64,000 nucleotides of DNA, from contig CAIIXF020000008.1 of the NCBI GenBank assembly GCA_903813345.2, positions 3,173,341-3,237,340 on the forward strand, written 5' to 3'. Below the pieces are notes generated by a model, which was given only the letters and a program-made list of their open reading frames with translations, was not told the DNA's origin and made no database searches. Positions 26,601-38,000 of the stretch are shown here, piece by piece (positions within the stretch are counted from its first letter, which is position 1; the number at the start of each line of letters is the position of its first letter). The position numbers and the translations under genes were made by a program. Source of the stretch: Owenia fusiformis. Its lineage: Eukaryota; Annelida; Polychaeta; Sabellida; Oweniidae.

Positions 26601-26928
26601 TATGTAAGTGTCAGATATAAAGTTTATCAGGTGGAGGTTGGAATGTCTCAATTCTTGGTATGTTGTTGGATGGAAATGTTGATGCATATTTAGCATGACA
26701 TCACTAATGCTCACAAATTACAGCTTGCATTTTTACATCCTGAAGCAGAGCTTTGCAGTGCAATTCAATTAATAATAATGAAAATCAAAATGAATCTGGT
26801 TATTTCAAGGGCGATAGTAATTCAGAAGAAATATCAAAGAAAACAACGCATAGTAACTGTATTTTAGAATGTAAGACTTGCAAAATTTCAGAAATCATTT
26901 ATTTTAAACTTGTTGTTTCTACTTCTAG
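17664..26928 (+). other. Long intron before the BH3 exon
   Basis: About 9.3 kb without supported ORFs on either strand. It contains the possible 41-bp cassette exon at 18,314-18,354 and a small 27-bp tandem duplication near 24,808-24,860 (CATTG-GACCTTCAGTTTTTTT units). No transposon ends were recognised, in contrast to the region after 33 kb. Confidence 0.5.
18314..18354 (+). other. Possible 41-bp cassette (poison) exon
   Basis: A 41-bp segment between a good pyrimidine-rich acceptor (CTCTCATCTTCAG) and a strong donor (GTGAGT). If included after exon A or B it is read in phase 1 and hits TGA at the 13th codon (...LPMRKK stop), removing the BH3 domain. It could be a regulated poison exon, a noncoding exon of another transcript start, or a chance pair of splice sites. 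Confidence 0.25.
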
Positions 26929-27161
26929 GGGCGATTGCTGAAAGGCTACGTAGCTTCTCACTGACCGAGGCAGAAAATAGCGATGATGAATCAGATATAA
27001 TGAACGATAATTTGCCAGACTTAGTACGTGGCAGCACGCGCTCTAGGGCTCGTTCAGAGCCAGTTCTGCACCTTCCTATGAGACCCATCGAGGTGAATGT
27101 TGGTCAGGAACTACGCCGCATCAGCGATGAGTTTCACATGGACCATATTGAAACCAATATG
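26929..27161 (+). CDS. BIM/BMF-like BH3-only protein, shared BH3 exon
   Basis: This exon carries the domain that defines the gene: a BH3-only protein, which triggers mitochondrial apoptosis by inserting its BH3 helix into BCL-2-family grooves. The core is VGQELRRISDEF (long-form residues 324-335): Val324, Leu328, Ile331 and Phe335 fill the four hydrophobic positions, Asp333 is the invariant Asp, and Ser332 replaces the usual Gly/Ala. QELRRI-DEF is what I recall from vertebrate BIM. Upstream are RSFSLTE (274-280), an acidic DDESD run and RSRARSEPV (304-312), a basophilic-kinase/14-3-3-type site. The exon is 233 bp (acceptor CTTCTAG, donor GTGAGT), enters in phase 1 and leaves in phase 0. BIM versus BMF orthology cannot be settled by eye. 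Confidence 0.88.
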
Positions 27162-30100
27162 GTGAGTGATTTTGCATATATTTCATTGTTCATTGTCATT
27201 CACTCTGGGCCACTTAATCTTGTTGATCTCAATGTTCTTCCTTTATGTTAAAAATGCAGACTAAAGCGTACTTATAGATTTATAATAAGGTTATACTTGT
27301 AATAGAAGTACGGTAGTATTAAATATCTCAAAAGAAATTGAAATAATTTTGGGAAGTTCCTAAAGCTGCTTCAACCATAAAGTCAGACTCATTAAATACA
27401 GAAGTTTTGCTCTGTGGAAATTCCAATGTGATCAAATCTGTGGGCCAAAGGAAATATTAATCAATTTGATTTTTGATGATTTTTGATATACTATTATCAT
27501 CATGTATCAGTCCCGTAGCCAGGATTTGCCAAGGGGTTCACTTTTTGAAAAATTCCAGAGGGGGTTCACATCTGATAATTTTGGTCCAAAAATAGCCAAA
27601 ATCACTCAAAAAGTGCTCAGAAGGGTTAAGAATTGCATGATTTAGAAAGAATTTTGGCCAGGGGGGGTTCAAATGGGGGGGGGGGGGGGTTCACTCGAAA
27701 CCATCGAACCCCCCTTGGCTACGGGCCTGTGTATAATTCAGTTTGATTCTCTGTGGGATATTAACATAGAAATTCTATATTTGTATCAATATTATTATTA
27801 ATAGCATATACTTTTTTCATCAAACATTCTGTAACTCCTGCAGTACCTCAGACGCGTTTTCATAAATATTCATCAGGACAAATGGTAACAGGTATCAGCA
27901 AACACCTGTAGAAGTCATTTGACAATAATACGCTCGCATAATTAATTAATTTCTGTTTTTACCTCATCGGGTTACACATACCTGGATGATGAGTCAACAA
28001 TCGATATATTTTTTATTTTTGGCTTTTATTAGATCACTGGATATTTTAATTGTTTTAAAACGCAATTAATTAATCATTTGTTACAATTAAAAAAGAGGAA
28101 GTTAGATTGTATTGGAGCGTTGTTGTGTTATATTCGTGTTGATCATCCAATGATATTAGACTTACCTTGTGATTCATTGACCATTTGAACTATAGTTGAC
28201 ATTTATCGTTTTTTCTGTAAAATTCATGGCCGACCACTAACCACAGAATGCTTAGAACAATCACCATTATAACGAATTGTTTTGTTTTTTAAACTACAGT
28301 CATTATTTTATCAATATTTATCACTGGACTCACTCTTGAATTTACCAGAATAATAAGATTCTTTTTCAAAGTGTCAGAAACATTTGTTTGTTTTACTGAT
28401 TCTTTACCTTGACAACGGATGATGTGGCATTTTGGTTTAATTCTTATTCACTTCGGGATCGCAATCCGTCTGCATCAAGATTAGTGGTTTAACGTCACTA
28501 AATGAAGAGGAAGTAATTACAATCGCAGATTATGGTGGTCCCTAGGAAAAATCATATTTTCTATGAAAGCCAAGTAAACAAACTTATCATTAATATGTTC
28601 CATATGAACACACATTAAAGCTAAGCCATTTTGTGGTTTATTGTCGCCATAACAACCCTGGTGAGTCATTGTGTGCGGAGTGACGTCAGTGGCGATTTTC
28701 CTTTCAGTCAGATGGATTTATCTCATTGTGCAATAGAATTCAGAAATAAGTAACCAAACATGTATCTGAAGTAGGGAGATAATGAAACTAAAGATTATTA
28801 CCTCCCAGGGGCCTGGTAATTAAAGACCAATTAAATCAAAGAAATTAAACGGGCCAACAGATGGACTTTTTTATGAATGACATGTCTAAATCAATTGGGG
28901 GAATTGCTCAATTTCAAGAAATATCAGATTGTCTTTACATTTTTTTTTTCTTATTTTGCTTATGTGGACCTATACTTGCACGATCCTGACCCATAAAATC
29001 AACAGAAGACTACATATGATATTATACCAAGAAATTCCCATTCACTTATAATTAACTTCAACCCTATAAAAGAGTTAATGTTTATGTATAATACACCTGC
29101 ACACAATCAAAGAACTATAACTTAAAGAATGCTGAAATGTTGCCCCATGTGCATTTTGGGTTCTATCCAACTGATGAAACATCAGCGAAAAAATAGATTA
29201 CACGTGCAGTGTATGTGATGATATGTGAATACGCTTTGCCGGGAGATCACACCACACTCTGTGGTTAGCCAGTGACATCAATATTGGCTGTTAGCCAAAG
29301 ATACAAGTCATTTTAGAGATGTATGCGATTTCTTTGTTTCAACCTTATCTGTAAAGAGCTCACTATGGGATGTTAACCATCCATTACCAATTGATTTAAC
29401 CTTCATTATAATACCTTCACTTTTATCCCATATTTTCATGTAAATTACTTTTGAATATATCTGAAAGGAAAATGCAATTTAGATTTTATGTCTTCTTAAG
29501 TGGCCAGGCAAGTTTGGTCAGATTTATTTTGAAATTTAGATACAAAATGATAACCCAATTTTATTTAAGGTGTGATAAGTTCAAGTTAAATACACAAATG
29601 TCAGCATTATGTTGGTCTGTTTGTTTATTGTGTCTGTAAGGGACTCATGAGGTCAATTTGTGGCTAGAGTTACAGGTGAAAGTTTGTCTGGAAAATTAGT
29701 TTGTCTCAGACATTTGTAAAGATAATCAGATATATCAACAATCTAGTCTGTATGGTTTAAATTGGAGGTGTAATGATTCAGATTGTCAGTGAAAAGTCCA
29801 AAGGTCAAAAAGAAAGGTTCATTATTATAATTATAAGTAGCTTGTTTGGGTGTTTTGTTTCATTTGTTATGACACATTTTGCTGAGTCAAGGGATGTCCA
29901 GGTGTGTAGCTTAATAGACTGTGTGTCAGATCGTTAATCATTTAATGTCTTATTTTTAATTTTCTAATCATAATTTCTGTGTTATTTATTTGAACTTTAT
30001 CATTTGTGTTGCATTGTCATTTACATGTTCATTATTAATTTGTAAACTGCTTCTCATTTCTGCTCATATGTATCATGATTTGTTCAATAAGTCCAAGCAG

Positions 30101-30262
30101 GGTGCCTCATAAGAGTATAAGATGTGCTAGTCCGGGATCCCATACATGCTGAAAAAGTAAGGTTGTCCTGAGACCAAAATAAACTAGACCAGTGCAAATT
30201 TCAGCTCTGGTTGTGGTTTTGTTTGGTTGTATTATTCATGTTAGTATTTTCTGTGTTTTCAG
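27162..30262 (+). other. Intron between BH3 exon and last exon
   Basis: Noncoding. It holds one GTAGCCAG-family foldback element (27,508-27,729). A compositionally more complex stretch (about 27,830-28,860) contains several TAATTA, TGACGTCA and AATTAATTAAT-type sites and could be cis-regulatory. No ORF could be supported. Confidence 0.5.
27508..27729. mobile_element. GTAGCCAG-family foldback MITE, copy 1
   Basis: Ends are imperfect inverted repeats, CAGTCCCGTAGCCAGG and CCTTGGCTACGGGCCTG, with TGTAT directly outside both ends (probable short target duplication). The interior has GGGGGTTC blocks and a long G run. Two relatives occur at 51,898-52,187 and 62,171-62,370. It has no coding capacity, so it is a non-autonomous DNA transposon of undetermined superfamily. 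Confidence 0.65.
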
Positions 30263-30508
30263 CAAAGGTTTCTACAAGCCACAACCCACAGACGCCAATC
30301 AACAGCAGTACAGCATGCAAACTCCTTCCCCGGGGCTGCTGAGGCTGACCGTGGTTTTCTGAGAAATATGCTCGATAGATTGATCTCCCCTAGGACAATG
30401 TTTGGCCAGGGAAACGACAGAATAAATACCCTAACAAGATCACAATCAGACTTGCAACAACGACGTCCTCACTCAGGACAGTTTGATGACATGAACAACC
30501 AGCATTGA
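30263..30508 (+). CDS. BIM/BMF-like BH3-only protein, last coding exon
   Basis: Acceptor TGTGTTTTCAG, 81 codons and TGA. It encodes long-form residues 345-425. RRQSTAV (354-360) is a possible basophilic-kinase site. GFLRNMLDRLI (375-385) is a short amphipathic segment in about the place where vertebrate BIM has its hydrophobic membrane anchor. It is followed by a polar, Gln/Arg/Ser-rich tail ending in NNQH. No long hydrophobic segment is present, so stable membrane insertion seems unlikely. Phase 0 matches the BH3 exon exactly. Confidence 0.8.
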   Translation, partial: QRFLQATTHRRQSTAVQHANSFPGAAEADRGFLRNMLDRLISPRTMFGQGNDRINTLTRSQSDLQQRRPHSGQFDDMNNQH

Positions 30509-31995
30509 TAGTATTGCCTTATTAGGGCATACTCTACAAGGGTTTCCTTATTAGGGCATATGTAGATTTGTATTATAAAAATTGCATAGGTTAAAACAGA
30601 AGATTTTCATTGAAAGTTTTATTGAGTATGTGTTATCATATGTATGAGTTTGTATATAGATATATACTGGATAGATGAGATTCTATGATTCCTGATATGA
30701 AGGGGACCTAAGTTTGATATAGTTCATAAATCAATGCAATATGCAGTGTTTGGTTCCCAAATGTGTCTCCTTGTAACAAATGTTTGGCTTAGAAACATGT
30801 ATTTTAAATTTTGAAGCTATTCATATAGCTTTGGTGCTTGTGTATTGCTGTATTTTGATATAAGTTAATGGTAGGTTTAGTTTGTGTAAACTTTGTGATG
30901 GTCATTCACAATTCCAAGAGAAAAAATATAAACCAGAACATTTTCATTGATTTTCATGGTGACCATCTTAGGAGGGGGGGGGGGGTTGTGAAGAGAAGTG
31001 ACTGTACTATAAAGTTTCAGGATTGTTTAACCATTGAAGGCTGACATTCAAGATGGTAAATCTATTTTTACATAAATTGAGAAAACACCAAGGGTAAAAT
31101 TTTTTAAGAGCGTAAACACAAGTCTTTATAATCTAAACTAAATGATACCATAAACAGCCAAATTTGATCTTTTTCTGACATTATTACCCTCTTTGACATT
31201 CTTAGACTAAAGTTCTAGTCTTTAAACAAATATACTATGCAATATTGTGTTCTGAACAGAAATCAAAAATGCAAAAAGTAAAATTATCTATTGGGTTTAT
31301 GAGATTTACAATGCTTATCTGTATGATAGTTTTATACCAAATTCAGTGTTGTTGTTTTTTCGGTTTCCAAGCCATTATGTAAATAGTGTACTATACAGTG
31401 TAAATATCATTTTTCCTTTCTATGCCGCAATACTGTTTTCCGGATTCCCACACCAAGAATACTCAAATCAGAGTCATTTTTTCTTTTTTTTAAATAACAT
31501 GGAACTAGATAATGTGCAATATATTTATTAAAAAATGGTACTTTAGACACAGACTTTAAATTTGAAATTTTATTTTCCGGAATTGTATTTTAAAATACAC
31601 TATAGGAAAACAGTATTGTGGCAACGGGAAGCACATTAGCGAGGCTAAAAATCAGTATATAGTTTTCAAATGATCTCAGTGGGGCAGGTATATAAAGCTT
31701 CCCATTTCAAAATACAGAAATCCAAGTGCACGGAAACCTCAAGAACAATCCATCGATGAAACAATATTCAAATCTCTCATATACATACATTCTAGGTCAC
31801 GATTCAGAATTTTTCAATTCGGAAAAGTTATTTTTGTACACTTTCAATACCTCAGTTCTTGTTGGATTCTGTGCTCTCAGATTGTAGAATCATGATTTGA
31901 TGGTTTTCTATGCATATATTAGTATATATTTTTTTCTATGATTCGGCTATCTACTAGCATTCCTAAAAGCTTAATTAGTTTTTCGTAGAAGTTTT

Positions 31996-32020
31996 GTAGT
32001 GTAGTGTAGTGTAGTGTAGT
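31996..32020. repeat. (GTAGT)5 microsatellite
   Basis: Five perfect tandem copies of GTAGT, flanked by GTTTT and GAAGTAGG. Confidence 0.9.
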
Positions 32021-33618
32021 GAAGTAGGTCAGTCAAGATGGAGCTTGGGTGTTGGTAACCATGGCAACAGTGCCACAATTTTGATGAATTTGAAAAATTG
32101 TTCAAAATTTGTTTGTACAATAGTTTGAATTCTCCATTTTTGGACCATTGGTCTGTGAATCTGTAACATGTATATATTGTAGATATCGAAAGTAAATGAG
32201 TTGATGAGTTGTGTAGGTAGTTTATAGGTACACATATAGTCATTTATATACTGTATGTTCTGTAAATTCATACATTTTTGAAGCACAGTTTTGTTCCCTG
32301 TGGTTTGAATGTTGTAAAAGCATCTAATTTGTTGCGATTAAACAAATCGCCAATTCTAAAATTACTATCTACTGTTGTTATTGAGAATTTTCAAGTTCTT
32401 TATTGAAATATTTATTTTGGTTGTGAACCGATATTTCAACGATTGCCACCACTGTAATTGCTAATTATATCTCAATGTATTATCTAAACCAACTAAGTAG
32501 TTGATTTTAATTACAGTATACTGTTAAATTATGAATTCTATTCTGTTGAGACTATGAAATTTTATCCATGTTATAAACCTAATTGTGCAAACACATGATC
32601 TTTATAGTTGTATAAAAGTGTACAGTGCTTTACAAGAGTGCTTGCTGTAAGATATTAAGGTGAGCCTGGTACGATGATTTTTGAATCCATACATGCATTA
32701 GTAAAATTAGTAATGGGCCGAGGGAGAGTCAAATTCTTGAAATCATAATGTACAATCATTGAAAAATAATTGCCTTTTTTGCCATAGTACATGACCATGG
32801 ATTATTAATCTGACCAGGCTTACCTAAACTATAAGAGATGCAATGTCGCTATGAAATCAACTGTTAATTCTACCAGGGAAATGTGTAACTTATTTCACGC
32901 TTTATTTATTTTATTTATTTGTTAACTTAAACCACAATTCTCTTATGTTGAAATATATTACTACTGTTATATTTTTCTTATACTGAGATGCCAGTAACTA
33001 CCAGAATCTTATACTTGGAATTACCAAAAAATATTTGGAAAATGCATGGATGAACTAGTTTATTAGAGGATAGTCTGGTAGAGTCTTATTTCTGAAACCA
33101 AAAACAAAGTGCAATTTCCATGGCTACTTTTCCTTAATTTTACACTTTATTTGTAGACGTGAAAATTTTCATAAAAATCACATCAGTAACTGAGAGTAAT
33201 TTATAAGTAATTGTGAAACATCAGGGTCCAGTTTCTTGAAATTAGTCAATTATGCAAACATAGTTGGTCTTAGTCAATTGGAAATGAAGTGGCGATCAAC
33301 AATATTTTCTTGAAATGGCCCCCTGAAAAAGTTAGTTATGGACAATAATCGAAATGTGATTGATTGGCCAGTACCCCAATTTTTCTTGCCTACCAGGGGA
33401 ATCTAGATTTGTGTTCATTACCTTCAATCAATATATACCAACCAATCATGCCCATTTATCATTATTACATTTGTATTGTTCTATTAGAGAAGTTTTTCAT
33501 ATAAACATATAGTACTCGGAAAAGTATTATTTGACAGATGTTTGATCATCCTACTATATTCAGATATATAGAGGAGCATATTGCATATAGATAGAATTTA
33601 GGGTAAATGAGCCATGTA

Positions 33619-34257
33619 CAGGGTGTCCCGAAAGTATGGGCCCCCATAGGTAGACCTATTCCAGTGTCCTTATAGTATGTGTCATATATCATTTTAAAGC
33701 TTATCCAAAGTTACATTGATTTGCCAAGTATCATGGTTTAACTCCCAAATGGGAAAAAGTTACAGTCATTTTAAAAGTTAGTATTTTGTCAAAATAAAGT
33801 TCAATTTTACACCACATTACTAGTCAATGAGTTCCCCCTTGGCCATGTTAACAGCTGCAATTATTTTCAGATATGACCTTAAAAGCCCTTCAAATAGGGG
33901 TGTGGAATTTTATAACCCTCTTAAAACCTGTTAAGGCACTTTAGAAGTATCTTTAGAGTTTCTACCCTCATTGTTCTATTTTCCAACTCAATATCCCTCC
34001 AACCCGAAAAGAATTGCTGCTGTTAAGATGGCCCGGGAGGACACATTGACTAGTGATTTGGTGTAAAATTGAACTTAATTTTGACCAAACACTAAATTTT
34101 GAAATGCCTGTAATCTTTTCACATTTGAGAGTTGAACCATGATACTTGGCGAATCAATGTAACTTTGGATAAGCTTTAAAATGATATTTGACATATACTA
34201 TGACGACACTGGTATATGTCTACCTAGAGGGGGGCCCCATACTTTCGGGACACCCTG
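33619..34257. mobile_element. TA-flanked foldback MITE (mariner/Tc1-type ends)
   Basis: Begins CAGGGTGTCCCGAAAGTATG and ends with its inverse, CATACTTTCGGGACACCCTG, flanked by TA on both sides. The two halves remain alignable as inverted copies for more than 200 bp (for example CCAAAGTTACATTGAT versus ATCAATGTAACTTTGG), leaving a short centre. TA duplication and CAGGGTG ends are typical of Tc1/mariner-derived non-autonomous elements. It has no ORF. Confidence 0.85.
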
Positions 34258-34961
34258 TACATGTTGTATTTGTTCTTCATTTGGAGACTGCTTTAAATAA
34301 GAAAAATCAGATTTGAAAAATTAACCAAATTAAATTTTTGCCAAAATTCGAAGTGAATAGTGCCAATACCATTTAAGATACTAAATTGCCTGAGAGTTTT
34401 AGAATGTCTCCATTGAGCCAGTTATACTTTGTTAGGATGATATACTGATGTTTGGAAGTTTGTTATCATTTCAGTAATCATTGAGTTAAATCATTGATAT
34501 ATGTTCAAGAGATACCAACAATGTGAAAAACTGACCAAAAACAACAAATTCAATAAACGGCGCCAAATTAACAACAAATACATTTCTTTAATTCACATTA
34601 GTTGCAATATGTAATACTGTAAATGTTTTTGAAGGTTGGATTTGCAGTTCAGAAAGTGTGAAAGAGTAATTTTGTAATAAGACATTACTGTATGTATGTA
34701 AATGTTCATTTTTGAGAATAGTGAAAAAATCACTCAGTGTTTCTCAAATCAGAATTTAACAATAAAATATAACTCTGTTTGCAAATGAAATATTTTATTT
34801 TTGTCGATTTATTTTATATTTTATATCTAGTCTGACAGAGTCCTGATTTACAACAGAAGTAAAAGTCCTCATGATATGAAAGATTACTGGAATCCAGTGT
34901 TCTTTGTCCGAAGACTAATGTCCTTAGTTCAAGTCTTCTTTAAATGTCATCCAGTCTTAGT

Positions 34962-35002
34962 TTATAGTTCAGCTAGACCACTATGGACCACTACTGAATG
35001 GC
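34962..35002 (-). CDS. Doubtful terminal coding piece of a minus-strand gene
   Basis: Acceptor CTATTTTCAG followed by 41 bp that reads HSVVVHSGLAEL and stop, with a minus-strand AATAAA about 165 bp downstream (34,794-34,799). Thirteen codons are too few to be sure and no upstream exon was found. If real, this gene converges on the BIM/BMF-like gene. Confidence 0.15.
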
Positions 35003-35009
35003 CTGAAAA

Positions 35010-38000
35010 TAGAAATAGTTTCAAATAAATATCACAGATCAAGCAATGATTCCCAAAAAATTAAATCAGGAAATATGAGACAATGTGCGTTGTGATAAAT
35101 GGCTGTTTAATAAGTGCATTTAGTCATTATTTTAAAAAGATACATACAGTATTGTGAAAGATGCACTTAAAGTGCCCAAAGAAAGAACTTATTCCTGGCT
35201 GATCGCCAGCCTTTGTTTCCTTACTAAACTCAGACAAACACATCACCCAACAATATTTCTTATGATCCTAAAAGAATAGTTTTTACCCAGTCTACGAAAA
35301 GGTACAAAATATTTATGGGGTTTGTCTGCCACCCCTGACCTATTAAACATCTGAACCTCAACTGAAATAAATCGAAATGAGTAATTTTCCAACTTAGCAA
35401 CTGACATCATTTTTTCAACAAAGCCAAATGTATAATTGCAACATTTAGTTATAATGCATATGTTTTAGTCTATTTGTGGTTAAATTCGTTAAATATATCA
35501 GGAAAAATCATGAATCAAACTGGGTGTGATATAAAAATCAAACATTATTGTTTTGATTGACATAACATGACATCATTTAAATAGTAGTTATTCCCATTGT
35601 TTTGTTCTGAAGATAAGAGAGATCTTGAAGGGCCAACTTATTATGACACTTTAGTAAGGTCACCGACTGATACATGCTTGTTCTTCATGAGTTCTTGGCA
35701 AGGAGACAAATATATGATGCAAACTTTCAAATTATCAGTCATCACACTATATCTAGGCCTAAATACTAAGCCTACTACTAATGTATCAACATACTAAGGT
35801 TAAGTCAATGTTAAAATATGATCATGAAAATAAATTTTGAGATAAGATCAAACAAAGAAAAGATGTTGAACTTGTTTTGTTCTAATAGATGAGAGTCCTA
35901 AAATAAAGTACATTCAATTTCGTAATAATCCAGGGATATGTTATATATGATATAGTATTTGATCTTTGTCATAGATTGATGTATTTCAGGTTATTAGACA
36001 TCATATGACTCTAATTACACAATTTCAAAAAATATCAATGTGGATTTTGTCACATTCAATTTCCTCGATTTATAATTTATGGAAATTTATAAATTAAATG
36101 ACGACTCAAAGATACAGCTGTGTGTCCATCTGACCTCGGCTGGCACATTGCCAAACCTCAGCTCCCAGGGCTTGCAGAAAGTGCAAAAATTGCCGCCAAT
36201 ATTCTACAATTCTAGGCTTGCCCAACCTTACTGTATTTTCATCAGACAAGTTTCATAATAATTTTAAAATGATGAATAAAAATTCTAAGTAAGTCTCACA
36301 ATACAATCTTTTGTTCTATTCTTAATTTATTCAAAATTTAAGTTAGGATTCTTATTTATAATTATCTTTTTTGACTTAATTTTTGTTTGCATAAATTTCA
36401 GTTAAGGATCACAGAGTATTATCCTTACACGTGTGTTGTTGTTTATACATCTGGCACTTTCATTTGTTCCAAACTTGGAGTAGCTCCAATTTCTTTAGAA
36501 TTTTCTACCAGATAAGTTTAATAAAAACTGGTAAATGAGTATAAATAACTTACACTACACAATTGAATATAACTTAACTCATTTTATTTAAATGAAAACA
36601 TAAAAGACTTATCACTTTTCAAAAATGACACCTATTTATTATTGGCGTGTGCCACTGTTTGTCATTATTCAATTTGGGAGTGTGCCAATTCATTTTATGT
36701 ATACATCTATTAAGAGTATGTTTAATAAACTGTTTTTTGTGCGTACTTCTGACACATGGTGATTGGTAGCGTACCTTGAGGGTTATTATAATCTCGGCAG
36801 GACTTCTTACTTCATTGTTCAATTTCAAATTAATCATTTTTAAACATTAATTTTATATTTCAAGTACTTTATACATCATACCTTGATTAAAACACATGAG
36901 TTTTTAGTAAGTGTGACACGTTCATTAAGTACAAAACCAGGCATCATGTTAAAACTACAGGAAAATCGATTTCCCGAGTGAATACTTTTAGAAAAAATAC
37001 ATAATTGCTTTTATTCATTCATTTAATATATATATAATAACCAATTCTAATGGATGTTATGTAATGAACTTTATGAGAGTGTGTGGGGGGACAGGTGTCA
37101 CAAAGTTGACCTTATAGGGCCAAGCTCTATCATGACTTGATAAAGGAAGCAAGAGTTGGACAAGTAGTTACAAGATAATAGAGATCCCAGGCACTCAATT
37201 CTCATCCCCAGGTCCCTGAACTTGAAGTTTTATCTCCACGACTACTGTTTGTTATAAGTTCTATTTTTAGAAATGATCTCACCGAATCTCATCCAAAAGA
37301 TTCACGATTGCATTAATATTCACTGTTTCTTGGTTATTCTAACTGAAAAACAGCTAGTTGAACATTTCAGATGAATTTGCTATATGATTTTATTTTGTCA
37401 CGTTTTTTCACATTTCAATTACTCCCATTTTAGATCTTTCATTTGGAGTTTTCATGTTTGCATGATTTTCTATTTGAGGAATAAATCATACATCGTGGCG
37501 TTTGTTGCATGTGGGGTTAAGGTGATTAGTCAAAAATAGATTTGTAACAAATATTTGAGTTGGTATTGATAAGAAAATATCCATTTTAAGCTGAGTCAGT
37601 AAAATTACTTCCCAAAACAATTTTGCATAATCATGGTTATATAAATCCAATGCAATTGTCCATGTGATTTTGGGGATTTGTTTTGTGTTTTGTATACTTC
37701 AAGCCCTTGTCACCCACACTCACCTTATCTTTGGGTGAAGTGGATAGGAGGGGAGTTCTGACTTGATTAAAACTATTTTTAATAATAAAAAGCTAAGAAG
37801 TTGAACAACCTTAAAAGCTAATTTACTTTTGAACCTTTGAACAAATATTTTGATGATCTTGATTCAAGCACTTGTGAAACCCCATCCCCTAATTTCAGAA
37901 TTAATATTTTCAAAATGGCATAAATCCAAAAAATGTTACGTCAGTTTTTATTATATATCTTTGCATTATGGGATTCCAGTGAACCAGTTAAAACCCAACA

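Larger units (their letters stand above)
30509..34770 (+). other. Probable long 3'UTR / downstream region of the BIM/BMF-like gene
   Basis: No further exon is needed after TGA at 30,506-30,508. Candidate AATAAA signals occur at 34,552 and 34,761. The stretch contains a G13-type run near 30,975, inverted 19-bp arms at about 31,424 and 31,605, a GTAGT microsatellite and a 639-bp foldback MITE. How far the 3'UTR really reaches is unknown. Confidence 0.35.

Noticed and set aside
26888-27088. 66-aa minus-strand ORF
   Set aside because: Shadow of the BH3 exon.
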